Source of the DNA: Physella acuta
Lineage: Eukaryota > Mollusca > Gastropoda > Physidae
Direction: 5' to 3'
Assembly (NCBI RefSeq): GCF_028476545.1
Contig: NW_026731926.1
Location: 107,074-171,073, forward strand
DNA length: 64,000 nt
In this document: positions 22,875 to 31,756 of the stretch, one piece after another
Layout of the letters: every line of letters starts with the position of its first letter
How positions within the stretch are numbered: the first letter of the stretch is position 1
The notes under the pieces: model-generated
What the model was told of the DNA's origin: nothing
The model's input: the letters and a program-made list of their open reading frames with translations, nothing else
Database searches by the model: none
Position numbers and translations under genes: made by a program

Positions 22875-25800
22875 CTAGACAACACTGATCTCCCCCTTGC
22901 AGTGAACACAACAGTTGAATGTTAAATTCTCATGCCTGGTGTGTGGGTGGAAACGTTTTATCAGCGACTCCTGTCTGCCTGTCACAGGTAGGAGCATTGA
23001 GGAGCCTGACTGTAAACAGCCTGTTGGTTCCACTGGTCTGGACAGTACCTGAGAAAAATAAAAGAACAATCAATGATTATATGGCCGGTATATATGTTAG
23101 CTTATGTAAATTTACAACTTCACAAAGGGTTGTTTTTTTCAAGATGGCCGTTGTTTACATGGCAACCATATTTTCAGAAGAGTCCCTGATGCATGAAAAT
23201 ATTTTCTCTTAAGTATCTAAACTTATACATATATAGATAAATAAATTTTTTTAGAACTCCACTACAGGTTGTTTTTTTCCCCAAGATGGCAGCTGTTGTC
23301 ATGGCAACCATATTTTCAGAAGAGTACCTGATGCATGCAAATATTTTCCCTTAAGTATCTAAACTTATACATGATATATAAATAAATAAAAAAGGCTTAT
23401 TACTTAGTTTTTTTTCCTGTTTTACTTATTTACACAAGATAAACAAAGCAAACAACAATATATAATAAGTATTCTCTTGACCTGTTGGACTCTAAAACAG
23501 ATAAAGAGATTATGCTTTTTTTTAAACCTATGCACATGATGGTATTACGGGACAGTGTGATCGAATGGTCAACTTCGGCTGCTAGCCAAAAGGTCTTGAG
23601 TTAGGATCTCAGGACTGCAGGATGTGACTGAGTCAACCCAGCTCTGATGGGGATCTAGCATTAGGTAAAGGCAGTTAGGCATAGCGCTTACCGCACCATG
23701 CCTTCATATGCTAAAGTCTTGAAACATTAACTATACCTCACCTGCCCTAGGGATAATTAGGTCTGATGGGAAAACTTTACTTATTTTTTTAACCTGAAGG
23801 GATTGAGAAATTAATATTTTCCTAGCCACCTTGGCTTCCCAGATTCAAATTTAGGTACTTGATTTATGGACATTCTACAGACTACCGGGGAAACAAACTC
23901 AAGACCTCCAGATTATCAAACATATGCTCTACTAGTTGACCACACCATCACATAAACAATATGTACTAAGACAAATGGCATGGACTATCGCACTCAACAG
24001 TGTTCACAAAAAACCGTAAAAAAATCAATACTGTATTTAAGAAAAATCAATAAAGATTTTAATGAGTTTACCTCATGAGCAAACTGCTCGGCCCTGGTAA
24101 CTGAAGCCTCCCATACATCAGGCAACTCTGAATCAATGTTAAAGACAACATGCGCAGGCACTAGGCGAAACCTCATGGCCTCGGCCAGCTGCTGACAGGC
24201 CCTAGACAACTCAAGCACATTGGTGGATCTCAGACATGTGGACCTGTGAGAGTTGAGGGGGTCAAAGGCTGTCTTGACTTGTTGAAGTACCCTGAAAAAA
24301 TGGTTTAATAAAATGTCCTGGAAGTGGTTTTATAAAAGTGTCCTGAAAGTGGTTTTATAAAAGTGTCCTGAAAGTGGTTTTATAAAATGTCCTTAAAGTG
24401 GTTTTATAAAAGTGTCCTGAAAGTGGTTTTATAAAAAGTCATGAAAGTGGTTTTATAAAAGTGTCCTGAACGTGGTTTTGTTAAATGTGTACTACAACAA
24501 ATCTGTTGCTTTGTAACAGAGGACAACCAATAATATAAGACTGGTTGAAAACAACCATTGCATGATAAACTGCAGGTTTAATATCAACTATCAAATTTAA
24601 TGATATAAATTATAGTAAAGTAGCTTACACTAAAAGTTTAAAGAGATAAAAATTCCATGAGAATAATTTTTAGAAAACATGATTATAAGATGAAAGAGTT
24701 TTAAAACACAAGCTAAAGTATATGAATAGCTACCTGTAACTACACATAGTTTTTAATTACATCATACTTGAAAAAAAAAATGAAACCAAATTAAATAGGA
24801 AATTACTAACTGTGAGCCCCTTAGTTTTTCTAATTCTTAGCACACGTTTGTAAAACAATTTAAAAAAAAAAAACTATTTTGTAAATCAGATATAAAATGT
24901 TCAGATACTGAAGCATGTAGGATAACATAAGTCTGGTGCACAACACATTATTCACTTACTTGTAAGCTTCAAGCAAATTGGTTCGCAGCTCGTGTCTCTC
25001 ATTCAACAACTGCTGCATAGCATCCTGGGTGTCGTGGCACTGAAGGGAGAAATAAGCTCGAGCATTGCCCAGTTCCTCTATCATTACTCTAGATATAAAG
25101 ACATCAAAACAAATGAAAATGTGATTATCTAATATCACTACAAATAGTTGCATGCAAGATTAATATAACAAAAGGCCATTATAATTTGCAATAGGTTAAT
25201 AGTTACAATTTTAAGACTCAGAAACTGTTTTTTAACTTAGATTTATTAATAATTTTATTTTAAAAAAAATGCATGGGCACCTAACCTACTTACAGCAATC
25301 AACTTCTTACCCAGAAATTAATGACATTTCTATTGTTACGTACCCCCTTCTCTAATCCTTTCGAACTAGTCAGGGGATCGTAAACAAGAAGAAGAAAAAT
25401 AAAAATAAATAAAAGCCAACTTCAGTAATCTCTATTTATTCGCCACAAAATACAACATCTAACATTAACCCGCCACCACATGGAACACAAGAAGAAAAAT
25501 ACACAACTATCTACAACAACTATAGTCCTTAATTCGACTGCCCTACTTGTCCCTAACCGTCTAGCCTAGCCTAAGTCTAAAACATGTCGTGGCTTTCCAC
25601 TAGCTCTCAGAGACGACCCGTGTCTGTCTCCCCTAAACCTAGCTATCCGAGACGAGTACGTCCGTCTCCGAGTGCGTGTCCCGAGCGTCTGTCGAGAGTG
25701 TGTCCCTAGTCTCCGGTCTACCCTCCTAAAGTACTCAAGTCGTCCCTCGCTAGTGTGGGAACCTTGTTAATCGAGCCTGACCCCCAGGTCAGGTCAGGAC

Positions 25801-28800
25801 ATGACCGTCCATCTCGGCCCTGTGCGATCTGGAAGGTTTTCCCAGCCGTAAAACATGGACCGTCACTAGCCTAGATCAAGCATCAACGGTCAGCCCGTGG
25901 TGTCACCAGGTAATTCATGGGCTGTTGGACACGTTAATAGCCGAGTCCCCCAAGACACCAGGCATGCATTGCCCACAGCGTGGTACCCAATCCGGTGTGG
26001 CCGTCACGGCCCAAAGGTTCTCACGGCCAGCACTGGTCAGCCTCTGACCACCGCCAGGTTGATGGATGAGCGTGAGATCGCTACCCCAACATACGGGTCA
26101 GCCCAGGTTAAACACCAGGTGGTCGTAACACCCCCACCCTTCAAGAAATTAATTCGCCACCACATGGTGAATTAATTGAACATCTCTTACTAGACAACCA
26201 TACCAATCTCACAATTCCTCAAAAGTCCCAGAATAAACCTAAATGGGACTAAATCCATTTAACATAATCATTACTAAAAAGATAAGAAACGTGGATGATT
26301 TAGTCACAATAACAAGTTTGACTAAATACCCCAAACACGATGTCATCAAACATAGACATCAAAGTAAATAAAACAGCAAATCTGCAACACATGTGTCACT
26401 GTCGCAAATAATGCTAAGATTGAAAACCAACAGTCTTCGTTTTACTGATAGTTACGTCATCAGTCAACAAAACTTGTCAATACAATTAAAAACTGTCACG
26501 AATTCAACAGCATGTAAAACATCAATAACACATTTTTTTTTCAAACAAGACATGTAAAAGTGTACATTCTTTAAGCCTGAAAACAGTTCATTTTGATTAG
26601 AACACTTGCATCCTGGGAAAACATGAAACAGTCAATATAGGAAACAGTTCTATAACAGGCTTGAAACTCAAAGGTACACATTGTCATTATGTTTCCGTCT
26701 TGCGGGTCATCATGAGTCCGTAAATATAAATCTTTAGCCGAACTTTATACCGGCGCAGAACAATTTTAGTGACGGAGATATTATCCGCCCACAACAAATA
26801 CACCGAGCCGCACAAAGAGAGGTCGATTTCACGCCCCGTCTCTGTGAAAGTGAGGTGATATGCGCTCACATGTACACATTCTCGGTTGACGGGAGAAGTG
26901 TGACCCGCTGAGGTCACATTACCGATCTTCCCCGGGTCGGTCAAAGAACAATAAATCAGCTCCGAGATAAGGGGAGGGAAGCCTGAGTTAGGCTCAACTC
27001 CAAAACAAGAGGTAATGACTTGGCTCGTCGCCGACGCGGACAAAAGATTCACCGTCTCCTCGATCTCTGGATGTAAAACACCATCCACGTGACCTCCAGG
27101 TGAGGTCATGGCCTCCAGGTTGCTGGACTTGGTCGGGGAGAAATCAAATACTGCTGGGATCATGGGAGGACAGCCCGTGTTAGGCTCACCTCCAAGACAA
27201 TGGGTAACAATTTCGTCTGTTACCGAGGCTGGCAAAAGATTCGTTGACTCGTCTATCTCTGGATGTAGAACACCATCCACGTGACCTCCAGGTGAGGTCA
27301 TGACGCCTTCAAGACCACAAGTAGTAAGGTCTTGATCAGATACAGTTACTGGTTCAGGTTCAGACGAGGACAGCCTGTTCTCATGGGTATTCACTCTCTC
27401 GGTGGTTACCGTGATTTCAGCGGGGGTTGTAACCACTGGTTCTGATATTGACTGCCCCTTTTCATGACTGGTCAACATCAGAGTGGTTGCCGTTATATCA
27501 TCGGTGGTTGTATCCACTGGGTCAGATATTGACAGCCCCTTTTCATGACTGGCCAATAACAGAGTGGTCGCCGTGATTTTATCTAAACCAATAATTTGCT
27601 GACTGCCTTCAGTACTTGTCGGCAGACAACTTTCGACTCGTAAGCTATCAGCACGTTTTGACGTTTGTGCTGATTCTGCTAGGTTAGAGTCGACTTCAGG
27701 GACTGAGCCAAAGCTAGTGGCAGCCTTAGTCTGAGACTGACAAAACTCACTACCTACTCTATCAGACAACAAACTATCTTCATCTCTATACCGATCCTCG
27801 GAAACTACTACACTAGCCTGAGAGAAAACAGAGACAGATTCTGGAAAGTCAAACAACCCACTAAGATGCGCCTCCTCCCATAGCCTAAGTAAATCCCGTT
27901 CCCTCCTGATCTCTAATAGTTTAACTTCATGTCCGAACAGTTTCTCTAAACTTTTAATGTTAATTTCCTTCCAAGATTCTAACATGAATATATCCCTCCT
28001 GATCTCTAACAACTTATCCTCTTTTTCTCTCGTGATCTCTAACAACTTAACTTGAAACTTTCTCTCAATTTCTTCAACCCTAATACGTCCGATCTCATAA
28101 TATTCTATCGAGTCTAGACACTCCTCCTCTAATCTACCTGTATTTACCAACTCAACACAAATATGATCTCGTAGAACTCTATCTCTATCCGAGACATCAA
28201 CCTCTAGTCCTAGCTCCTCAACTAGTCGCAACAACTCTACGCGACAAAACCTGTCTAAAACTTCTAGAGTTGGACACTCCATAAAACTCATTACGTCCAT
28301 GATTCACACTTACGGAACTTATCCAGCTAAATGGTGGCGGTTAACTACTAAAAAATGTGGCTCACAACAAAAACTTTAACTTAAACATTAAAAGTAGGGC
28401 TATCACCTTTGACACTTCAAATAGGTAGACACCAGCTATACTGGGCCAACCAAACTAAATATCCAGTTACACTGGACCACAAACGATTTACTCACGTATA
28501 CTGGGAATTGACCCTCCAGCTATACTGAGCAAACCAAATAAAAATTACGAATTTATTCACGTACCTGGGAATGACCCTCCAGCTGTACTGAATAAACCCG
28601 AACACTCCAGTTCCACTGGACCACACAAAAATATTCGAGTATACTGGGCATTAATCCCTCCAGCTATACTGAATCAACAAAAAAAATTCCAGCTCTACTG
28701 GACCAACATAAAAATCAAGCAAAATAAACTCAGTGTCAATACAAAGGTGATAAGCTCGCTACTTACTCAATGTTTGGAAAACTCTCCTGATTCCGTGAAC

Positions 28801-31142
28801 AACTTTACTCTCACTACTCATAAAACTTAAAATCAAACACTAGCTCGTGAGCCCCCAACTGAAAATGGCATCAAAAGAAACTATTCAACTCGTTGTCTGT
28901 CCTATCCCGGACTCTAGCCACCAATTGTTACGTACCCCCTTCTCTAATCCTTTCGAACTAGTCAGGGGATCGTAAACAAGAAGAAGAAAAATAAAAATAA
29001 ATAAAAGCCAACTTCAGTAATCTCTATTTATTCGCCACAAAATACAACATCTAACATTAACCCGCCACCACATGGAACACAAGAAGAAAAATACACAACT
29101 ATCTACAACAACTATAGTCCTTAATTCGACTGCCCTACTTGTCCCTAACCGTCTAGCCTAGCCTAAGTCTAAAACATGTCGTGGCTTTCCACTAGCTCTC
29201 AGAGACGACCCGTGTCTGTCTCCCCTAAACCTAGCTATCCGAGACGAGTACGTCCGTCTCCGAGTGCGTGTCCCGAGCGTCTGTCGAGAGTGTGTCCCTA
29301 GTCTCCGGTCTACCCTCCTAAAGTACTCAAGTCGTCCCTCGCTAGTGTGGGAACCTTGTTAATCGAGCCTGACCCCCAGGTCAGGTCAGGACATGACCGT
29401 CCATCTCGGCCCTGTGCGATCTGGAAGGTTTTCCCAGCCGTAAAACATGGACCGTCACTAGCCTAGATCAAGCATCAACGGTCAGCCCGTGGTGTCACCA
29501 GGTAATTCATGGGCTGTTGGACACGTTAATAGCCGAGTCCCCCAAGACACCAGGCATGCATTGCCCACAGCGTGGTACCCAATCCGGTGTGGCCGTCACG
29601 GCCCAAAGGTTCTCACGGCCAGCACTGGTCAGCCTCTGACCACCGCCAGGTTGATGGATGAGCGTGAGATCGCTACCCCAACATACGGGTCAGCCCAGGT
29701 TAAACACCAGGTGGTCGTAACACTATACAGAACAGTAAATTAAGAGTTAGAAACCAGCTAAATAGTGCTGGCAACTACATGACCCATCCAATTGACTGCA
29801 TGACCCATCCAGTTGACTGCATGACCCATCCAATTGACTACATGACCCATCCAGTTCACTACATGACCCATCCAGTTGACTGCATGACCCATCCAATTGA
29901 CTGCATGACCCATCCAGTTTACTGCATGACCCAACCAGTTGACTACATGACCCATCCAGTTGACCACATGACCCATCCAGTTGACTACATGACCCATCCA
30001 GTTGACTACATGACCCATCTAGTTGACTACATGACCCATCCAGTTGACTACATGACCCATCCAATTGACTACATGACCCATCTAGTTGACTACATGACCC
30101 ATCTAGTTGACTACATGACCCATCCAGTCGACTACATGACCCATCCAGTTTTACCTGGCAGCCAGGTATTTGCTTCTCCACATATCAGCTTGAATGGAGA
30201 CCTTATCCAGGTTCTCATAGTCTTCATTTAATTTTTTGCTGAAGCCACCAATATCCTGAGAAAGTTGGGCATGGTCCCTAAAAGCAAAAAGTTTAATCTT
30301 TATTAATATCTATGAATGATTACTTTTATACGAATACAGGAAAATAAACTTTTACAAATGATACAAACACTGATATAAATAAAGTTCAATAATAATTAAG
30401 CCTGGTTCAGAACATTACTTCTCCTCAATTAGAAATAGAGGCGATAAGGATAAGTTAGGGATAGTAAAATGTCCTCTCCATCAAGCCACATTGAAAAAAA
30501 AACTCACCTACAAAGCCTTTCCACTCTTTGAGTCAAATCTTCACCAACTGAGGCTACTAATAAGCGTTTCAACTCTGAATTCACCTGAAGTTGAATGTCC
30601 AATTCTTTTTTCAATCTGTTCTTTTCATACTCAAGCAATGTAACTTCAGCTGAAGGTTGAGAGCCTAGCTCATGCCCAACAGAAGTGATAGCTGTAGAAG
30701 CTGGTACGCTGATGATTGAGTGTTGGTTACTGGGTTGTAAAGGAACATGCTGACTCTGTATTGGTGGACTAGGTGAAAATTTATGAGAAGCTGAAACTTC
30801 ACTTGGTTGTATATTTGTATCACAGGTCTGTTTTGAAATTATAGTAGCAGTTGAATGATCACGAGGTATTTCTTCTACTGTCGCAGGTAATTCCCTTTGC
30901 AAGTGTGATGCCCCAACGACAGCGATTGGTTTAACGGTAGTTTTAGCCAAGGTAGGCTTTGTAGTATAAGTCACGTCTGTATCTTTTTCTGCTAGTTTAG
31001 TCACTGGTGAAACTGGACGAACTTTGTCATAATCTTTAGGGAGTTTTTGAGCATTTTGAAAGTTGTATTTTGGTACAGCTTTTCTTAGTAAAACAGTCTC
31101 TTTGCAATCACTATTTTTTGGTTTAACAGTGAGAGATGACAT
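22875..31142 (-). CDS. BLZF1: Golgin-45 / BLZF1, complete coding sequence
   Basis: Five coding exons on the minus strand: 31142-30508, 30277-30155, 25088-24960, 24291-24072 and 23048-22875. All have GT-AG junctions and compatible phases, giving 426 aa (human about 400). Residues 1-165 are disordered and Ser/Thr/Pro-rich. About 168-296 is a coiled coil with LKRLLVASVGEDL (human LKKLLVASVGDDL), KVSIQADMWRSKYLAASRVM and QQLLNERHELR. The C-terminus has RFHPHTRHENLTFNCC and HCKGE, nearly identical to human. Golgin-45 is a cis/medial-Golgi tether that binds Rab2 and the GRASP55 PDZ region through this C-terminal tail. The start is MSSL at 31142; a longer frame upstream has no ATG. A splice acceptor (TTTTCAG) just upstream suggests a spliced 5' UTR. 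Intron 2 (5.1 kb) contains a young LTR retrotransposon, and three introns carry tandem repeats. Confidence 0.95.
23120..23390. repeat. two-copy tandem duplication, about 140 bp
   Basis: Two imperfect copies in BLZF1 intron 4 (from about 23128 and 23269) share GGTTGTTTTTTTC, CAAGATGGC, CATGGCAACCATATTTTC and AAGTATCTAAACTTATACAT. The motif CAAGATGGC plus C/A-G resembles a YY1 site in both copies. Confidence 0.85.
23546..23780 (+). mobile_element. tRNA-derived SINE
   Basis: Plus-strand copy with a worn tRNA-like head (GATCGAATGGTCAACTTCGG), then body blocks CAACCCAGCTCTGATGGGGA and GGCATAGCGCTTACCGCACC. It lies in BLZF1 intron 4. Confidence 0.65.
23865..23945 (-). mobile_element. SINE head fragment
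   Basis: The complement begins GTGTGGTCAACTAGTAGAGC, with a box-B-like GTTTGTTTCC region. It is a degenerate, partial copy. Confidence 0.4.
24291..24490 (-). repeat. 25-bp array containing the BLZF1 exon 4 acceptor
   Basis: Eight units on the minus strand close to ACTTTTATAAAACCACTTTC plus AGGAC. The last unit, next to exon 4, reads TTTATTAAACCATTTTTTCAG and is the functional 3' splice site of that exon. Most upstream units keep a CACTTTCAGG that resembles an acceptor. Confidence 0.9.
25334..26130 (-). repeat. 3' LTR of the retrotransposon
   Basis: 797 bp, TG...CA bounded, adjoining the purine tract. Open frames within it are repeated identically in the other LTR and are not genes. Confidence 0.93.
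26687..28300 (-). CDS. gag-like ORF of the LTR retrotransposon
   Basis: One open frame of 537 codons. The first about 60 residues (ECPTLEVLDRFCRVELLRLV onward) resemble the small SAP-like N-terminal domain seen in many animal Gypsy gag proteins. They are followed by a charged E/R/K-rich helical region to about residue 145. The rest is Ser/Thr-rich and built from internal repeats: three copies of a segment with ITATT...SHEKG, and two copies of a longer module with TSPGGHVDGVLHPEI. No CCHC zinc knuckle or enzyme motif is visible. It is described as a virus-like element part only. Confidence 0.7.
   Translation of the reverse strand: MDVMSFMECPTLEVLDRFCRVELLRLVEELGLEVDVSDRDRVLRDHICVELVNTGRLEEECLDSIEYYEIGRIRVEEIERKFQVKLLEITREKEDKLLEIRRDIFMLESWKEINIKSLEKLFGHEVKLLEIRRERDLLRLWEEAHLSGLFDFPESVSVFSQASVVVSEDRYRDEDSLLSDRVGSEFCQSQTKAATSFGSVPEVDSNLAESAQTSKRADSLRVESCLPTSTEGSQQIIGLDKITATTLLLASHEKGLSISDPVDTTTDDITATTLMLTSHEKGQSISEPVVTTPAEITVTTERVNTHENRLSSSEPEPVTVSDQDLTTCGLEGVMTSPGGHVDGVLHPEIDESTNLLPASVTDEIVTHCLGGEPNTGCPPMIPAVFDFSPTKSSNLEAMTSPGGHVDGVLHPEIEETVNLLSASATSQVITSCFGVEPNSGFPPLISELIYCSLTDPGKIGNVTSAGHTSPVNRECVHVSAYHLTFTETGREIDLSLCGSVYLLWADNISVTKIVLRRYKVRLKIYIYGLMMTRKTET
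28320..28720 (-). repeat. leader repeats of the LTR element (CCAG-N-CTGG hairpin units)
   Basis: Between the 5' LTR and the ORF, about ten short units read CCAGCTATACTG, CCAGTTACACTGGA, CCAGTTCCACTGGA or CCAGCTCTACTGGA. Many can pair CCAGT with ACTGG. This gives a string of small potential hairpins in the leader RNA. Confidence 0.75.
28926..29722 (-). repeat. 5' LTR of the retrotransposon
   Basis: 797 bp, apparently identical to 25334-26130. On the minus strand it precedes the leader and the ORF. Confidence 0.93.
29777..30154. repeat. 21-bp minisatellite abutting the BLZF1 exon 2 donor
   Basis: About 18 units of CATGACCCATCCAGTTGACT plus A or G, with C/T and A/G variants. On the minus strand the array begins five bases after the GT of the exon 2 donor (GCCAG|GTAAAACTGG). 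Because 21 is a multiple of 3, it is open in several frames. The repetitive QLDGSCS and HPVDYMT readings are artefacts. Confidence 0.95.
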
Positions 31143-31756
31143 TATCAGAATTTCCTCAAACCAACAGATTCGTGAGATTAATCTGAAAACAAATTTCGAC
31201 CAATACAATTAAAGAAAAAAGAAGTCCATTAAACTCATTAAACTATTTTTGTAGCAACAGACAGATGCTTATGACTTTTTTTACGACATTTCATTTAGAA
31301 TTGATTAGAAAGAAAACATGCGAAAAAATATACATTCAATTAATTAGTGGATTAGGGCACACTACCTGAAAGGACAAATGAAATAGATCTAGATCTAGGC
31401 TAACTAAGTAACAAGAATCTATCACACTGATAAAATACTAGACAATACTTGTCCTAGAATCTAGATCTACCTTATTCAGATTCTAGTTAACAAAAATATT
31501 CTACTTCTAGTCTACTTCGTTGCAACACAGCTTACCCGGAAATACAAATGACAACATAAAAGCCAACTTGCCAAAGTTGTCGATATAGGTTACGCCGGAA
31601 ATAAAATGTTAGCCAATCAAAATCTCCGTTACATTTTGACTAGGGATTCTTGCCTGTTGCTACAACAAGGCTTCTTCAGACCCATGATTTGGGTAAATCT
31701 TGCAATTTAAACAATAAAAGGTTCACCATAAAGAGTTTTAATACATTATCAGAAGA
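31143..31756. promoter_or_regulatory. bidirectional BLZF1-NME7 promoter region
   Basis: 614 bp separate the two start codons on opposite strands. It contains two ETS-type CCGGAA sites (31536-31541 and 31595-31600) and a CCAAT box (31613-31617) within 85 bp. ETS and NF-Y sites are typical of shared head-to-head promoters. No TATA box is obvious in a fitting place. The exact transcription starts are not known. Confidence 0.7.
31380..31500. repeat. CTAGATCT-type words in the promoter region
   Basis: Small cluster (AGATCTAGATCTAGGC, GAATCTAGATCTACC) of the simple repeat seen more densely elsewhere. Confidence 0.55.

Larger units (their letters stand above)
25334..29722 (-). mobile_element. young non-autonomous LTR retrotransposon (Gypsy-like gag)
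   Basis: A 4389-bp element oriented on the minus strand, inside BLZF1 intron 2. Two 797-bp direct LTRs (25334-26130 and 28926-29722) begin TGTTACG and end CGTAACA. I see no difference between them, so the insertion is very recent. A 4-bp target duplication, CTAT, flanks it (25330-25333 and 29723-29726). A purine tract (GAAGGGTGGGGG on the minus strand) abuts the 3' LTR, and a candidate primer-binding region (TGGTGGCTAGAGTCC) follows the 5' LTR. The 2.8-kb interior holds one long gag-like ORF and no protease, reverse transcriptase or integrase. It looks structurally whole at its ends but would depend on a relative for mobility. The Gypsy assignment rests on the gag N-terminus and the 4-bp duplication. 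Confidence 0.92.

Noticed and set aside
25897-26175. A 92-codon plus-strand ORF repeated at 29489
   Set aside because: It lies inside the LTR, is present identically in both LTRs, and is antisense to the element.
29747-29776. Part of the LTR element beyond the right LTR
   Set aside because: The CTAT target duplication at 29723-29726 ends the element. What follows is host intron.
29747-30231. Repetitive proteins with QLDGSCS, HPVDYMT or MGHVVNW units
   Set aside because: All are readings of one 21-bp minisatellite in an intron. The unit length is divisible by 3, so frames stay open by arithmetic.
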